64,000 bases of DNA, taken from contig NZ_MKEQ01000002.1 in assembly GCF_001875655.1 (NCBI RefSeq), forward strand, positions 434,001-498,000, in the 5' to 3' direction. This DNA comes from Enterobacter hormaechei ATCC 49162 (GTDB lineage Bacteria; Pseudomonadota; Gammaproteobacteria; Enterobacterales; Enterobacteriaceae). The notes beneath the pieces were generated by a model that was given only the letters and a program-made list of their open reading frames with translations, was not told where the DNA came from and did not search any database. Both the position numbers and the translations under genes were made by a program. This document shows positions 9,185 through 20,341 of this stretch, one piece after another; position 1 is the first letter of the stretch; every line of letters begins with the position of its first letter.

Positions 9185-10006
9185 ATGAGCGATATGCACT
9201 CGCTGCTGGTGGCGGCAATACTGGGTGTGGTCGAAGGATTGACGGAGTTTTTGCCGGTGTCCAGTACGGGCCATATGATTATCGTTGGCCATCTTCTTGG
9301 CTTTGAAGGCGATACCGCAAAGACGTTTGAGGTGGTGATTCAGCTCGGCTCTATTCTGGCGGTAGTCGTGATGTTCTGGCGTCGTCTGTTTGGTCTGATC
9401 GGCATCCACTTCGGGCGTTTGCCGCAGCGTGAAGGCGAAAGCAAGGGCCGCCTGACGCTGATTCATATTCTGCTGGGGATGATCCCGGCGGTGGTGCTGG
9501 GGCTGGTATTCCACGACACCATTAAATCGCTCTTTAACCCGATTAACGTGATGTACGCCCTGGTCGTCGGCGGTTTCCTGCTGATTGCCGCAGAAGTGCT
9601 GAAGCCAAAAACCCCGCGTGCGGAAGGCCTGGACGATATGACGTATCGCCAGGCGTTTATGATTGGCTGCTTCCAGTGTCTGGCGCTGTGGCCGGGCTTC
9701 TCCCGTTCAGGGGCCACCATTTCCGGCGGGATGCTGATGGGCGTGAGCCGTTACGCGGCGTCTGAGTTCTCGTTCCTGCTGGCGGTACCGATGATGATGG
9801 GCGCCACCGCGCTGGATCTCTACAAAAGCATCGACTTCCTGACCGTGGGCGACATTCCGATGTTCGCCGTGGGCTTTATCACCGCCTTTATTGTGGCGCT
9901 GATTGCCATCAAAACCTTCCTGCAACTGATTAAGCGTATCTCGTTTATTCCGTTCGCGATCTACCGCTTTATCGTTGCCGCTGCGGTGTACGTGGTCTTC
10001 TTCTGA
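9185..10006 (+). CDS. uppP: Undecaprenyl-diphosphatase UppP (BacA)
   Basis: Integral membrane phosphatase of 273 residues that recycles undecaprenyl pyrophosphate to the monophosphate carrier for peptidoglycan and other envelope polymers. Both active-site motifs are present: [15 protein letters not shown] near residue 20 and [13 protein letters not shown] near residue 170. Length and N-terminus equal E. coli BacA. Overproduction of this family gives bacitracin resistance. Confidence 0.98.
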   Translation: MSDMHSLLVAAILGVVEGLTEFLPVSSTGHMIIVGHLLGFEGDTAKTFEVVIQLGSILAVVVMFWRRLFGLIGIHFGRLPQREGESKGRLTLIHILLGMIPAVVLGLVFHDTIKSLFNPINVMYALVVGGFLLIAAEVLKPKTPRAEGLDDMTYRQAFMIGCFQCLALWPGFSRSGATISGGMLMGVSRYAASEFSFLLAVPMMMGATALDLYKSIDFLTVGDIPMFAVGFITAFIVALIAIKTFLQLIKRISFIPFAIYRFIVAAAVYVVFF

Positions 10007-10012
10007 TAACGG

Positions 10013-10048
10013 GTTGCCCTCACTCTTTCGGCTGAGGGCAACGTTTTT
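10013..10048 (+). terminator. Terminator of uppP, overlapping the cca 3' end
   Basis: A perfect 10-bp stem (GTTGCCCTCA at 10013-10022, TGAGGGCAAC at 10033-10042) is followed by GTTTTT. The hairpin includes the cca stop codon and its last codons on the opposite strand, so one sequence serves as coding DNA and terminator. Confidence 0.85.
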
Positions 10049-11261
10049 CCTTCCACACCGCGACCGCATCAATCCGCCGTTTCGTCAGCTCTTCGCGGAT
10101 CGCCGGGCCTTTAAATCCAGCCTCTACCACATCTTTCGTCGGCACCGCTTTTGCGACGTCCCACGCCTCACGCAGCAAACGACCCTGCGGATAATCGGAC
10201 GCTTCAAACCCGGTGCGGCCGCGCACGTCGGCTTCGCTGGTGAGCGCTATCTGCTCCACCCGCTGCGGCTTGCGCCAGGCGTCGATGTTATCGAACAGCT
10301 TCACGATGGTGGCGGGCTTCAGGATCGGGAAGGTGTGGATCAGGTCGTGAAATTCAGCGACCAGCTTTGCCAGATCGCGAATGTCATTCGGCACGCGCAG
10401 GCGCTGGCACAGTCCTTCAACCAGCTTCACCCCGGCCGGACCGTGCCCGTGGTGGCGTGGCCACAGTTCCTTAGGCGTTAACCCTTTGCCGAGGTCATGG
10501 CAGAGGGTGGAGAAGCGCACGTCCACCTCAGGGCTGAGCATGGCGGCCATGCTCAGCGTCATCAGAGTGTGAACGCCGGTATCAATTTCCGGGTGCCATT
10601 TCGCTGGGGCGGGCACGCCAAACAGCGCGTCTATTTCCGGGAACAGCACCTTCAGCGCCCCGCAGTCGCGAAGGACCTGGAAAAAGACCTGTGGATTGCG
10701 GGTGGTCAGGGCATTTTCAGTCTCTTTCCAGACGCGTTCTGGCGTCAGGTGTTCCAGCTCACCCGCGTCGGTCATGGCCGTCATCAGCGCCATTGTCTCG
10801 TCGGCGATACGGAAGCTGAGATGGGCATAACGGGCGGCAAAACGCGCCACGCGCAGCACGCGAAGCGGATCTTCAGAAAAGGCGGGGGAAATATGGCGTA
10901 AAAGACGGTCGCGCAGATCGTTCTGGCCGCCGTAAGCATCGATGATATGACCGTTTTCGTCCTGCGCCAGGGCGTTAATGGTGAGATCGCGGCGCAATAA
11001 GTCTTGCTCCAGCGTCACATCCGGCGCGGCATAGCAGGTGAAGCCGGTATAACCGGAACCGGATTTCCGTTCGGTGCGTGCCAGGGCGTACTCTTCCCGG
11101 CTTTTCGGATGGAGGAACACAGGAAAATCGCGGCCTACCTGCTGGTAGCCCGCGTCAATCATCGCTTCGGGCGTGGCACCGACCACGACCCAGTCTTTAT
11201 CTTTGACCGGCAGACCTAATAACGCATCACGTACCGCACCACCGACCAGATAACTCTTCAC
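10020..11261 (-). CDS. cca: Multifunctional CCA tRNA nucleotidyltransferase
   Basis: Adds and repairs the 3' CCA end of tRNAs. The protein has 413 residues: an N-terminal class II nucleotidyltransferase domain ([10 protein letters not shown], then DKDW with catalytic Asp residues), an RNA-binding central part, and a C-terminal HD domain ([11 protein letters not shown]) giving phosphatase and phosphodiesterase activity. Translation begins at a GTG codon, as in E. coli. The gene converges on uppP. Confidence 0.97.
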   Translation of the reverse strand: MKSYLVGGAVRDALLGLPVKDKDWVVVGATPEAMIDAGYQQVGRDFPVFLHPKSREEYALARTERKSGSGYTGFTCYAAPDVTLEQDLLRRDLTINALAQDENGHIIDAYGGQNDLRDRLLRHISPAFSEDPLRVLRVARFAARYAHLSFRIADETMALMTAMTDAGELEHLTPERVWKETENALTTRNPQVFFQVLRDCGALKVLFPEIDALFGVPAPAKWHPEIDTGVHTLMTLSMAAMLSPEVDVRFSTLCHDLGKGLTPKELWPRHHGHGPAGVKLVEGLCQRLRVPNDIRDLAKLVAEFHDLIHTFPILKPATIVKLFDNIDAWRKPQRVEQIALTSEADVRGRTGFEASDYPQGRLLREAWDVAKAVPTKDVVEAGFKGPAIREELTKRRIDAVAVWKEKRCPQPKE

Positions 11262-11321
11262 GCCAACACTCCCGTTTTCTCTTTTCGCAAGATGATACGT
11301 AAGTGTGGCAGAGAAGACGAG

Positions 11322-11942
11322 TTAGTTCATCCAGCGGTCTTTACGTTTACGGCTTGGGATAAGGTGAGGAAGCACCAGACCCAGCACCAGACCTACGCCC
11401 AGCACGCCGCCGCCATACATAAACCACTGCATGATGATGGTGCGCTGTTTGTCATCCAGCTGTAGATTAGCGGCGTTCACTTTCTTCTGCGCCACAATCA
11501 GCTCGTTTTTCAGCTTCTGGTTTTCGTCTTTCAGACCGGCGATCACGCTGTCGCTTTGCGCCACTTTTTGCTGCATCTCTGCGGTGCGCTGGTTCCAGGT
11601 GCCGTCGATGTTGTTCAGCTTATCGGTCAGGGTTTTCACCTGATTTTCCAGATCCGGCACGCGGGTGCGCAGGCTTGGCACAGTGCTCAGCTCTTTCAGC
11701 GGGATCCACGAGGTGCGGCCAGAGCTGTCACGAACCTGGCCGTAATTGGTGTCTGCGTTAGTTTGCAGTAGCGTCACTTCCTCGCCGGCATTTACCGTAC
11801 CCACGAGGCGATAATTGTCTCCAGGGCCGCTGCGTACCCAGGTGTTCAGTTCATCAGAAACGTAACGTTTCTCTTCAGCGTGGACCGCGGTTGCGGCGCT
11901 AAAAGCGAGTAAAGTAAGTCCAATCAGGCGTAATTTAAGCAT
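11322..11942 (-). CDS. ygiM: SH3-domain membrane protein YgiM
   Basis: Envelope protein of 206 residues and poorly known function. It has a cleavable signal peptide ending near AVHAEE, a bacterial SH3 domain (about residues 25-90, LNTWVRSGPGDNYRLVGTV), a coiled-coil segment rich in Gln/Lys/Asp, and a C-terminal membrane helix with a basic cytoplasmic tail (PSRKRKDRW). The start at 11942 matches the E. coli length; in-frame ATGs at 11960 and further upstream are possible and none has a strong ribosome-binding site. It is divergent from ygiF. Confidence 0.92.
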   Translation of the reverse strand: MLKLRLIGLTLLAFSAATAVHAEEKRYVSDELNTWVRSGPGDNYRLVGTVNAGEEVTLLQTNADTNYGQVRDSSGRTSWIPLKELSTVPSLRTRVPDLENQVKTLTDKLNNIDGTWNQRTAEMQQKVAQSDSVIAGLKDENQKLKNELIVAQKKVNAANLQLDDKQRTIIMQWFMYGGGVLGVGLVLGLVLPHLIPSRKRKDRWMN

Positions 11943-12179
11943 ATCAGTCGTTATTTTCATAAAAAGTGGAACGATAGTAGTGGCATCAGTGTCGCTACGC
12001 AAAGGATTCATCATCAATCGGAATCATCTGTGTCATGATTTCCACCGCTTTAAACTTTTACGCCCGTCAAATTGCTCATTGCGTGGCAATTTGGCGCAAA
12101 ATACTATGTACTGACAAACAAATGGCGAGGAAGTTCGCCTTCATCGACGCGTCTGTGACGCACGCAAAAGTACAAGGCT

Positions 12180-13481
12180 ATGGCACAAGAGATCGAATTA
12201 AAGTTTATCGTCGAAAAAGACAGCGCTGACGCGCTCCGCCAGCATCTGAATACGCTGTCCGGCGAGCACCATGAACCCGTACAGCTGCTCAACATCTATT
12301 ACGAAACGCCGGACAACTGGCTGCGCAACCACGATATGGGCCTGCGTATCCGTGGTGCGAACGGGCGCTACGAGATGACGATGAAAATCGCCGGTCGCGT
12401 GGTGGGCGGTTTGCACCAGCGTCCGGAATACAATATCGACATCAGTAAGCCAGAACTTGAGCTGGATCGTTTTCCGGCGGAAGTGTGGCCGGAAGGGACG
12501 CTGCCCGCAACGCTGTCGGCAGAGGCGCAACCGCTGTTCAGCACCGATTTCTGGCGCGAGAAATGGCTGGTGACGGAAGGCAAGAGCCGCATTGAGATCG
12601 CCTTTGATCGCGGTGAAATTAAGGCGGGTGATGAGCAGGAGCCGATCTGCGAGCTGGAGCTTGAACTGCTGGAAGGCGAGGCGAGCGACGTGCTGAAGCT
12701 GGCGCGCAAGCTGGTGAACCAGCCTGGTCTGCGTCAGGGCAGCCTGAGTAAAGCGGCGCGCGGCTATCACCTGGCCGCCGGAAATGCGCCGCGCGTGCTG
12801 CGAGAAACCCCGATTCTGCGCGTTGTGCCGAAAGCCTCCGTGGAGCAGGGCATGGAAGCGGCGCTTGAACTGGCGCTCTCACAGTGGCAATACCACGAGG
12901 AGCTGTGGGCGCGTAATGTGAAAAATGCCAAAAAACAGGTGCTGGCCGCTATGGGGCTGGTGCGTCATACCCTGGCGCTGTTCGGCGGTATCGTACCGCG
13001 TAAAGCCAGCGCTCACTTACGTGATCTGCTCACTCAAACCGAAACGCTGATGCTTTCCGACGTGTCGGCACAAACGGCGATCTACAGCCCGCAAAATGCC
13101 AGCGCGAAACTGGCGCTGACCGAATTTCTGGTGACGCGTGGCTGGCGCACGTTCCTTGATGCGAAAGGGCAGACCAAAATCGCGGAAAACTTCAAACGCT
13201 TTGCGGATATCCATCTTTCCCGCCACGCGGCCGAACTGAGAACCACCTTCGCGCATCCGCTGGGCGACCAGTATGGCGACCAGCTTCCCCGTCTGGCGCG
13301 TAACATCGACAGCATGTTGCTTTTGTCAGGTGCGTATGAGGGCGTGAAGGCGCAGGCCTGGCTGGAGAACTGGCAGGGGCTTCAGCATGCCATCGAGACC
13401 CGTCAGCAGATTGAGATCGAGCATTTCCGCAACGAAGCCATTTCGCAGGATCCGTACTGGCTGCACAGCGGAAAACGTTAA
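12180..13481 (+). CDS. ygiF: Inorganic triphosphatase YgiF (CYTH-CHAD)
   Basis: Hydrolyses inorganic triphosphate to pyrophosphate and phosphate. The 433 residues comprise an N-terminal CYTH domain beginning with the metal-binding ExExK signature (EIELKF) and a C-terminal CHAD domain rich in conserved His and basic residues (about 215-430), thought to bind polyphosphate. It forms a transcription unit with glnE, 21 nt downstream. Confidence 0.96.
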   Translation: MAQEIELKFIVEKDSADALRQHLNTLSGEHHEPVQLLNIYYETPDNWLRNHDMGLRIRGANGRYEMTMKIAGRVVGGLHQRPEYNIDISKPELELDRFPAEVWPEGTLPATLSAEAQPLFSTDFWREKWLVTEGKSRIEIAFDRGEIKAGDEQEPICELELELLEGEASDVLKLARKLVNQPGLRQGSLSKAARGYHLAAGNAPRVLRETPILRVVPKASVEQGMEAALELALSQWQYHEELWARNVKNAKKQVLAAMGLVRHTLALFGGIVPRKASAHLRDLLTQTETLMLSDVSAQTAIYSPQNASAKLALTEFLVTRGWRTFLDAKGQTKIAENFKRFADIHLSRHAAELRTTFAHPLGDQYGDQLPRLARNIDSMLLLSGAYEGVKAQAWLENWQGLQHAIETRQQIEIEHFRNEAISQDPYWLHSGKR

Positions 13482-13502
13482 TTCTGGCAAGGAACCCCTG
13501 AT

Positions 13503-16358
13503 ATGCCGCTTTCTTCGCAGTTACAGCAGCACTGGCAGACCGTTTGCGAACGCCTGCCTGAGTCGTTACCCGCGTCATCGTTAAGCGAGCAGGCGAAAAG
13601 CGTGCTCATCTTCAGTGATTTTGTGCAGGAGAGCGTCAGTGCCCACCCGGACTGGCTGACAGCGCTGGAAAGCGCGCCGCCGCAGGCTGAGGAGTGGCGG
13701 CATTATGCTGGCTGGCTGCACACCGCGCTGGAGGCGGTGGCGGATGAGCCGACGCTGATGCGCGTTCTGCGTCAGTTCCGCCGCCGGGTGATGGTACGCA
13801 TTGCCTGGGCGCAGGCGCTGGAGCTGGTAAGCGAAGAGAGCACCTTGCAGCAGCTGAGCGAGCTGGCGCAGACGCTGATTGTCGCCGCGCGGGACTGGCT
13901 CTACGCCGCCTGCTGTAAAGAGTGGGGCACGCCGTGCAGCGAAGACGGGGTTCCGCAACCGCTGTTGATTCTGGGGATGGGCAAGCTGGGCGGCTGCGAG
14001 CTGAACTTCTCCTCAGACATCGACCTGATTTTTGCCTGGCCAGAGAACGGCTCCACGCGCGGCGGTCGTCGCGAGCTGGATAACGCCCAGTTCTTTACTC
14101 GCCTGGGGCAGCGGCTGATTAAGGCGCTGGATCAGCCCACGCAGGATGGTTTTGTTTACCGCGTGGACATGCGTCTGCGTCCGTTTGGCGACAGCGGTCC
14201 GCTGGTGCTGAGCTTTGCGGCGCTGGAGGATTATTACCAGGAGCAGGGCCGCGACTGGGAGCGTTATGCGATGGTCAAAGCGCGGATCATGGGCGACAGC
14301 GATGATGCCTACGCCAACGAGCTGCGCGCCATGCTGCGCCCGTTCGTGTTCCGCCGCTACATCGACTTCAGCGTGATCCAGTCTCTGCGTAACATGAAAG
14401 GGATGATTGCCCGCGAAGTACGCCGCCGTGGTCTGAAGGACAACATCAAGCTCGGCGCGGGCGGTATTCGTGAGATCGAATTTATCGTCCAGGTCTTCCA
14501 GCTGATTCGCGGCGGGCGTGAACCCTCTCTGCAATCCCGCTCGCTGTTGCCGACGCTGAGCGCCATCGATCAGCTGCATTTACTGCCGGAAGGCGACGCG
14601 CAAACGCTGCGTGAGTCTTATCTCTTCCTGCGCCGTCTGGAAAATTTGCTGCAAAGTATCAACGATGAACAGACCCAGACGTTACCGGGGGATGAGCTGA
14701 ACCGGGCGCGTCTGGCCTGGGGGATGCACGTGGACGACTGGGCGGCGTTGACGGAACGGCTGGAAGCCCATATGGCGGGCGTGCGCCGCATCTTTAACGA
14801 TTTGATCGGCGACGACGAAAGTGAATCGCAGGACGATGCGCTCTCCGAGCACTGGCGCGAACTGTGGCAGGACGCGCTCCAGGAAGATGACACCACGCCG
14901 GTGCTGGCGCACTTAAGCGACGATGCACGTCATCGCGTGGTGGCGTTGATTGCCGATTTCCGCCTCGAACTGAACAAACGCGCCATTGGCCCGCGCGGTC
15001 GTCAGGTGCTGGATCAACTGATGCCGCATCTGCTGAGTGATGTCTGTTCCCGCGAGGACGCGCCGGTGCCGCTGTCGCGCATGATGCCGCTGCTGAGCGG
15101 GATCGTCACGCGTACCACTTACCTGGAACTGCTGAGCGAGTTTCCCGGCGCGCTGAAGCACCTGATTTCCCTCTGCGCCGCCTCGCCAATGGTGGCGAAC
15201 AAGCTGGCGCGTTATCCGCTGCTGCTGGACGAACTGCTCGATCCGAATACGCTCTATCAGCCGACGGCGACGGACGCCTACCGTGACGAGCTGCGTCAGT
15301 ATCTGCTGCGCGTGCCGGAAGAGGACGAAGAGCAACAGCTTGAGGCGCTGCGTCAGTTTAAGCAGGCGCAGATGCTGCGCGTGGCGGCGGCAGATATCGC
15401 CGGTACGCTGCCGGTGATGAAAGTGAGCGATCACTTAACCTGGCTGGCGGAAGCGATCATCGACGCGGTTGTCCATCAGGCGTGGGTGCAGATGGTGGCC
15501 CGCTACGGGCAGCCGAAGCACCTTGCCGACCGCGAAGGCCGCGGTTTTGCGGTGGTCGGCTACGGCAAGCTGGGCGGCTGGGAGCTGGGCTACAGCTCCG
15601 ATCTGGATCTGATTTTCCTCCACGACTGCCCGGCGGACGTGATGACCGACGGCGAGCGTGAAATCGACGGGCGGCAGTTCTACCTGCGCCTTGCCCAACG
15701 CATTATGCACCTGTTCAGTACTCGCACTTCATCCGGCATTCTGTATGAAGTGGATGCGCGTCTGCGTCCGTCCGGCGCGGCAGGCATGCTGGTCACTTCG
15801 ACGGAGGCTTTTGCCGACTATCAGAAGAACGAAGCCTGGACGTGGGAGCATCAGGCGCTGGTGCGCGCCCGCGTGGTGTACGGCGATCCGCAGCTCAAAA
15901 CGCAGTTCGATGCGATTCGCAAGGCGGTCATGACGACCCCGCGCGAGGGCAGTACGCTGCAAACCGAAGTGCGGGAAATGCGGGAGAAGATGCGCGCGCA
16001 CCTTGGCAACAAGCATCGCGATCGCTTTGATATTAAAGCCGATGAAGGCGGTATTACTGATATCGAGTTTATCACTCAGTACCTGGTGCTGCTGCACGCG
16101 CACGATAAGCCGAAGCTGACCCGCTGGTCGGATAATGTGCGCATTCTGGAACTGCTGGCGCAGAACGACATTATGGATGAGCAGGAGGCGCAGGCGTTAA
16201 CCCGCGCCTACACCACGCTGCGTGATGAGTTGCACCATCTGGCGTTGCAGGAACAGCCGGGCCATGTGGCGCTGGACTGTTTCACCGATGAACGCGCGCA
16301 GGTAACCACAAGCTGGCAGAAGTGGCTGGTGGAACCGTGCGTAACAAAACAAGTGTGA
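13503..16358 (+). CDS. glnE: Bifunctional glutamine synthetase adenylyltransferase/deadenylase
   Basis: Controls nitrogen assimilation by attaching AMP to, and removing it from, glutamine synthetase in response to PII proteins. The 951 residues contain two nucleotidyltransferase domains. The N-terminal deadenylase site shows [20 protein letters not shown], and the C-terminal adenylylation site shows [21 protein letters not shown] helical regulatory linker lies between them. It sits directly behind ygiF. Confidence 0.98.
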   Translation: MPLSSQLQQHWQTVCERLPESLPASSLSEQAKSVLIFSDFVQESVSAHPDWLTALESAPPQAEEWRHYAGWLHTALEAVADEPTLMRVLRQFRRRVMVRIAWAQALELVSEESTLQQLSELAQTLIVAARDWLYAACCKEWGTPCSEDGVPQPLLILGMGKLGGCELNFSSDIDLIFAWPENGSTRGGRRELDNAQFFTRLGQRLIKALDQPTQDGFVYRVDMRLRPFGDSGPLVLSFAALEDYYQEQGRDWERYAMVKARIMGDSDDAYANELRAMLRPFVFRRYIDFSVIQSLRNMKGMIAREVRRRGLKDNIKLGAGGIREIEFIVQVFQLIRGGREPSLQSRSLLPTLSAIDQLHLLPEGDAQTLRESYLFLRRLENLLQSINDEQTQTLPGDELNRARLAWGMHVDDWAALTERLEAHMAGVRRIFNDLIGDDESESQDDALSEHWRELWQDALQEDDTTPVLAHLSDDARHRVVALIADFRLELNKRAIGPRGRQVLDQLMPHLLSDVCSREDAPVPLSRMMPLLSGIVTRTTYLELLSEFPGALKHLISLCAASPMVANKLARYPLLLDELLDPNTLYQPTATDAYRDELRQYLLRVPEEDEEQQLEALRQFKQAQMLRVAAADIAGTLPVMKVSDHLTWLAEAIIDAVVHQAWVQMVARYGQPKHLADREGRGFAVVGYGKLGGWELGYSSDLDLIFLHDCPADVMTDGEREIDGRQFYLRLAQRIMHLFSTRTSSGILYEVDARLRPSGAAGMLVTSTEAFADYQKNEAWTWEHQALVRARVVYGDPQLKTQFDAIRKAVMTTPREGSTLQTEVREMREKMRAHLGNKHRDRFDIKADEGGITDIEFITQYLVLLHAHDKPKLTRWSDNVRILELLAQNDIMDEQEAQALTRAYTTLRDELHHLALQEQPGHVALDCFTDERAQVTTSWQKWLVEPCVTKQV

Positions 16359-16398
16359 TATTATCGCGCGCAAATTGTGAATCTTTCTGGAGTCAGGA

Positions 16399-17829
16399 AT
16401 GAAAGTAACACTGCCAGAGTTTGAACGTGCTGGAGTTATGGTTGTCGGTGATGTGATGCTGGATCGCTACTGGTATGGGCCGACCAGCCGTATCTCTCCG
16501 GAAGCGCCGGTGCCGGTAGTTAAGGTCGACACCATTGAAGAGCGTCCAGGCGGCGCGGCAAACGTGGCGATGAACATAGCCTCGCTGGGCGCACATTCGC
16601 GTCTGGTCGGCCTGACCGGCATTGACGATGCGGCGCGTGCCCTGAGTCAGTCGCTGGCGGACGTGAACGTGAAGTGCGACTTCGTTTCTGTCCCGACACA
16701 CCCAACCATTACCAAGCTGCGCGTGCTGTCGCGTAACCAGCAGCTGATCCGCCTCGATTTCGAAGAAGGGTTCGAAGGCGTCGACCCTGAGCCGCTGCAC
16801 GAGCGCATTAGCCAGGCGCTGGGCAATATCGGTGCGCTGGTGCTGTCTGATTATGCCAAAGGCGCGCTGGCGAGCGTGCAGACCATGATCCAGCTGGCGC
16901 GTAAAGCCAGCGTACCGGTACTGATCGACCCGAAAGGCACCGATTTTGAGCGCTATCGCGGCGCAACCCTGCTGACGCCAAATCTCTCTGAGTTCGAAGC
17001 GGTGGCGGGCAAGTGCAAAACTGAAGAAGAGCTGGTTGAGCGCGGCATGAAAATCATCGCTGATTTTGAGCTGTCAGCGCTGCTGGTGACCCGTTCCGAA
17101 CAGGGCATGACGCTGCTGCAACCGGGCAAGGCGCCGCTGCATATGCCAACCCAGGCGCAGGAAGTGTATGACGTGACCGGTGCCGGTGATACGGTGATCG
17201 GCGTGCTGGCGGCGACGCTGGCGGCGGGTAACTCCCTGGAAGAAGCCTGCTACTTTGCGAACGCCGCGGCGGGCGTGGTCGTCGGTAAACTCGGCACCTC
17301 CACCGTTTCGCCAATCGAGCTGGAAAACGCGGTGCGTGGGCGTGCGGATACCGGCTTTGGCGTCATGACCGAAGACGAGCTGAAAGTGGCCGTTGCCGCC
17401 GCGCGCAAACGCGGTGAAAAAGTGGTGATGACGAACGGCGTGTTCGACATCCTGCATGCGGGCCACGTTTCGTATCTGGCGAATGCGCGCAAGCTGGGCG
17501 ATCGCCTGATTGTGGCGGTTAACAGCGATGCGTCAACCAAACGTCTGAAAGGCGAAACGCGTCCGGTGAACCCGCTGGAGCAGCGCATGATCGTGCTTGG
17601 CGCGCTGGAAGCGGTGGACTGGGTGGTCTCATTTGAAGAAGATACCCCGCAGCGCCTGATTGCCGGGATCCTGCCTGACCTGCTGGTGAAGGGCGGCGAT
17701 TACAAACCAGAGCAAATCGCAGGTAGCGAAGAGGTCTGGGCGAATGGCGGTGAAGTGATGGTGCTCAACTTTGAGGACGGGTGTTCAACCACCAACATCA
17801 TTAAGAAGATCCAGAAAGTCAGTCAGTAA
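16399..17829 (+). CDS. hldE: Bifunctional heptose kinase/adenylyltransferase HldE
   Basis: Makes ADP-D-glycero-beta-D-manno-heptose for the lipopolysaccharide inner core. The first ~318 residues are a PfkB-family kinase ([14 protein letters not shown] near the N-terminus, [11 protein letters not shown] with the catalytic Asp). The C-terminal ~130 residues are a cytidylyltransferase-like domain with [12 protein letters not shown], carrying the HxGH motif. The 476 residues match the E. coli enzyme. Confidence 0.98.
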   Translation: MKVTLPEFERAGVMVVGDVMLDRYWYGPTSRISPEAPVPVVKVDTIEERPGGAANVAMNIASLGAHSRLVGLTGIDDAARALSQSLADVNVKCDFVSVPTHPTITKLRVLSRNQQLIRLDFEEGFEGVDPEPLHERISQALGNIGALVLSDYAKGALASVQTMIQLARKASVPVLIDPKGTDFERYRGATLLTPNLSEFEAVAGKCKTEEELVERGMKIIADFELSALLVTRSEQGMTLLQPGKAPLHMPTQAQEVYDVTGAGDTVIGVLAATLAAGNSLEEACYFANAAAGVVVGKLGTSTVSPIELENAVRGRADTGFGVMTEDELKVAVAAARKRGEKVVMTNGVFDILHAGHVSYLANARKLGDRLIVAVNSDASTKRLKGETRPVNPLEQRMIVLGALEAVDWVVSFEEDTPQRLIAGILPDLLVKGGDYKPEQIAGSEEVWANGGEVMVLNFEDGCSTTNIIKKIQKVSQ

Positions 17830-17858
17830 AAAACGGGCCAGTTGGCCCGTTCGTTTTT
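17828..17858. terminator. Bidirectional terminator between hldE and ubiK
   Basis: An A-run, a GC-rich hairpin (ACGGGCCA at 17833-17840 against TGGCCCGT at 17843-17850) and a T-rich tail follow the hldE stop codon. The symmetrical A and T tracts would let it work for hldE and for the convergent ubiK transcript. Confidence 0.85.
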
Positions 17859-17895
17859 CACCCTCTCCCCGTGGGAGAGGGCTGGGGTGAGGGCA
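17859..17895. repeat. CCCTCTCCC hairpin repeat, copy 1
   Basis: CCCTCTCCC (17861-17869), CGT, GGGAGAGGG (17873-17881), then GGGGTGAGGG. Related copies lie at 52638-52674 and 61379-61429. The outer CACCC/GGGTG pair can extend the stem. It is a short dispersed palindrome distinct from the REP elements and lies between two 3' ends. Confidence 0.8.
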
Positions 17896-17906
17896 TCAGG
17901 CCGCAC

Positions 17907-18203
17907 TTATGCCTGGTCATCCACCGGTGGAATAGCTGGCGCTGGCTTCACTTCTTCCGGCGCATTGCGGCTCTCCAGCTCGCTCAGACGCTGTTCCAGC
18001 AGCGCCAGCTTCTCGCGGGTGCGCAGCAGCACCTGCGTCTGCACGTCAAACTCTTCGCGGCTGACTAAATCAAGGCGAACCAACTGTGCCTGCAACGTCT
18101 GGCGGATTTTCTTCTCAACGTCATCACCAAACTCACGAATACCTTTCGGCATGGACTCATGAACCTGACGCGCGATCTGCTCAATTTTCTTTGGGTCAAT
18201 CAT
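17907..18203 (-). CDS. ubiK: Ubiquinone biosynthesis accessory factor UbiK (YqiC)
   Basis: Small coiled-coil protein of 98 residues that promotes ubiquinone synthesis, probably by acting with UbiJ in the Ubi complex; the family can also interact with membranes. [21 protein letters not shown] and the long heptad-patterned helix ([27 protein letters not shown], quoted in part as [15 protein letters not shown]) are typical. The C-terminus is Pro/Ala-rich. Confidence 0.95.
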   Translation of the reverse strand: MIDPKKIEQIARQVHESMPKGIREFGDDVEKKIRQTLQAQLVRLDLVSREEFDVQTQVLLRTREKLALLEQRLSELESRNAPEEVKPAPAIPPVDDQA

Positions 18204-18327
18204 TGTCGTTTCCCTTGATGAAAAGGTGTTAGTGCCTATTGTAGCGTGTCATGCCGTGGGTTAAACAAAATTGTTTGAAGCTTATGCATTGCCCAGGGTA
18301 ATCAATAGCGTTATAGTTATCTCGCTT

Positions 18328-18475
18328 ATTCTCAGGGCGGGGCGAAATTCCCCACCGGCGGTAAATCAGCTTAACGCTGAAAGCCCGCGAGCGCTTTGGG
18401 TGAATTCTCAAAGGTCAGCAGATCCGGTGTAATTCCGGGGCCGACGGTTAGAGTCCGGATGGGAGAGAGTAACGA
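18328..18475 (+). ncRNA. FMN riboswitch (RFN element) upstream of ribB
   Basis: The RFN core is well conserved: AGGGCGGGGCGAAATTCC at the 5' side, CCCACCGGCGG, AGCCCGCGAGCG, GGTCAGCAGATCCGGTG, and the closing GGGAGAGAG. FMN binding lowers ribB expression in Enterobacteriaceae; the corresponding E. coli transcript is known as sroG. A hairpin with a T-run follows as a possible expression platform. Confidence 0.96.
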
Positions 18476-18510
18476 TCCAGTCGGGCAAGGCCCGCTCACG
18501 TTATTTTTTT
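18471..18510 (+). terminator. Riboswitch expression-platform terminator
   Basis: AACG (18471-18474) can pair with CGTT (18499-18502) around an inner CGGGC-AAG-GCCCG hairpin (18482-18494), followed by a run of T residues to 18510. This would end the ribB leader transcript when FMN is bound. Some of the effect in relatives acts at translation, so the split between mechanisms is not known here. Confidence 0.65.
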
Positions 18511-18579
18511 GCCGCTTGTACGGCGCTCCTAAGACTGCCCTGATTCTGGTAACCATAAAGTTAATGAGGTTTTTTTACC

Positions 18580-19233
18580 ATGAATCAGACGCTACTTTCC
18601 TCTTTTGGCACTTCAACTCAACGTGTTGAACATGCACTGGATGCACTGCGCGAAGGCCGCGGTGTGATGGTGCTGGACGATGAAAACCGTGAAAACGAAG
18701 GCGACATGATTTTTGCCGCCGAGAACATGACCGTTGAGCAGATGGCGCTGACCATCCGTCACGGTAGCGGCATCGTATGCCTGTGCATCACCGAAGAACG
18801 TCGTCAGCAGCTTGATCTGCCGATGATGGTTGAAAACAACACCAGCGCCTTCGGGACCGGCTTCACCGTGACCATTGAAGCGGCGCATGGCGTCACCACC
18901 GGTGTGTCGGCGGCTGACCGCCTGACCACCGTGCGTGCAGCGATTGCTGATGGTGCGAAACCATCCGATCTGCACCGTCCTGGCCACGTTTTCCCGCTGC
19001 GCGCGCAGCCGGGCGGCGTGCTGACCCGTGGTGGCCATACCGAAGCGACCATCGACCTGGTGACGCTGGCTGGCTTCAAGCCAGCAGGCGTACTGTGCGA
19101 ACTGACCAATGATGATGGCACCATGGCGCGCGCGCCGGAGTGCATCACCTTTGCGCGTCTGCACAACATGCCAGTGGTGACGATTGACGATCTGGTGGAG
19201 TATCGCCAGGCGCACGAGCGCAAAGCCAGCTGA
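18580..19233 (+). CDS. ribB: 3,4-dihydroxy-2-butanone-4-phosphate synthase RibB
   Basis: Converts ribulose 5-phosphate to 3,4-dihydroxy-2-butanone 4-phosphate and formate, feeding riboflavin synthesis. It is a single-domain RibB of 217 residues, same length as E. coli. The acidic metal site [10 protein letters not shown] and the segments RHGSGIVC and [12 protein letters not shown] are present. The long leader holds the FMN riboswitch. Confidence 0.98.
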   Translation: MNQTLLSSFGTSTQRVEHALDALREGRGVMVLDDENRENEGDMIFAAENMTVEQMALTIRHGSGIVCLCITEERRQQLDLPMMVENNTSAFGTGFTVTIEAAHGVTTGVSAADRLTTVRAAIADGAKPSDLHRPGHVFPLRAQPGGVLTRGGHTEATIDLVTLAGFKPAGVLCELTNDDGTMARAPECITFARLHNMPVVTIDDLVEYRQAHERKAS

Positions 19234-19245
19234 AATCGCTGATGT

Positions 19246-19275
19246 AAAAAAGCCGGGGAAACCCGGCTTTTTTTT
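19246..19275. terminator. Bidirectional terminator between ribB and the fimbrial operon
   Basis: AGCCGGG (19251-19257), GAAA loop and CCCGGCT (19262-19268) are flanked by an A-run on one side and a T-run on the other. It can serve both ribB and the convergent fimbrial transcript. Confidence 0.9.
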
Positions 19276-19279
19276 ATGT

Positions 19280-20341
19280 TTAGTGGTAGTTAATTTTGAA
19301 CAGCACCACCGTTTCGAACGGCCCGGACTGAATCGCTTTCCCTTCTTCCCGTGAAAGTTCAGCCGTGTAGTTTTGCTCAACGTTCAGCTTCTCGCCCGTG
19401 AAATCGGCATATTCTTTATACTGGTTGAAGGTGTAGGGTTCCGTTCCGTTAAGGATACGCAGTTTTAAACCATTCCCGATCAGCAACGCGGTGTCGTCCG
19501 CACTCAGCGTCTCAGTGGTGTAAAAAGACGAATCCATCTTAAAGCCGTCGGAGCACTGAGCATCCTGCACTTTAGTCGTTCGTATCGAAAACGTGCGAAT
19601 ACGTTTCTGCTGATTCACGATATCGCGCGCGCTGAAGGTACCAAAGTCGATCTCCTGGTTCTCAGGAAAAATACTAAACGTTGCCCCGCAGTCCAGTACC
19701 GTAATGTTCTGTAACCCGGTAATGTGGTATTTGAGGTTCTTCGCATCGGCCATCTGGTTCACACCGCCTTTACCGTCAAACTGGACAACTATGTAATCGC
19801 TCAGCGAGCTTACGTAGCCGTGAGGCGGCATCGCTTTGATTCTTACGTATAAGCGCAGTCGTGCAACAAAGGTGCGGGAGGTGTGAATATCCTCCGGGTT
19901 GCCGGAGCATATGAGGTTTTCCCAGCCCATCTGGTGGATCTGGGCAGGGGTATAAATTGTGATGTTTTTGTTGTCGAGGCACTGGCGGGTATCCACGCCG
20001 TTGGGCTGGCCCGTGGCGTCGTAGTCGATCCCTTCATAAGTCACCCCAAGTTCATAATAGGGATCGGTGGCAGAAGGATAGGGATTCACCCAGGCAAAAA
20101 CGTCCTCCGGTTCAAAGCCGCTTGTGACGTTGTGATCGCATGTCACCGGGATTTTGATGTCATTCGACTCCCAAATCTTCTCGCCTGGCTGCGCATTGCT
20201 GGGTATAGCAAACGGCGATATCGTTTCGGTTTTTTCGACGGGGCCACCCGCCCCTCCGAGGTAGCAGTCCAGCGCCAGCGCCTCTTTTAACGGCAGCACC
20301 GTGAGCAGCAATATAAACAGCAGGTTAGTGAGATTTCGCAT
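19280..20341 (-). CDS. Fimbrial tip adhesin-like protein
   Basis: Last gene of the fimbrial operon, 353 residues, with a signal peptide ending near ALALDC. It is about twice as long as the major subunit, as expected for a two-domain tip protein with a receptor-binding N-terminal half and a pilin half. The pilin half carries a Cys pair and ends in an aromatic/hydrophobic strand ([10 protein letters not shown]) suited to chaperone donor-strand exchange. Gene order resembles E. coli ygiL-yqiG-yqiH-yqiI, in which yqiI is last. The receptor cannot be predicted. It overlaps the chaperone gene by 17 nt. Confidence 0.75.
   Translation of the reverse strand: MRNLTNLLFILLLTVLPLKEALALDCYLGGAGGPVEKTETISPFAIPSNAQPGEKIWESNDIKIPVTCDHNVTSGFEPEDVFAWVNPYPSATDPYYELGVTYEGIDYDATGQPNGVDTRQCLDNKNITIYTPAQIHQMGWENLICSGNPEDIHTSRTFVARLRLYVRIKAMPPHGYVSSLSDYIVVQFDGKGGVNQMADAKNLKYHITGLQNITVLDCGATFSIFPENQEIDFGTFSARDIVNQQKRIRTFSIRTTKVQDAQCSDGFKMDSSFYTTETLSADDTALLIGNGLKLRILNGTEPYTFNQYKEYADFTGEKLNVEQNYTAELSREEGKAIQSGPFETVVLFKINYH

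Noticed and set aside
18613-19380. 255-codon frame antisense to ribB
   Set aside because: Covers ribB and the terminator on the other strand; composition is that of a shadow frame.
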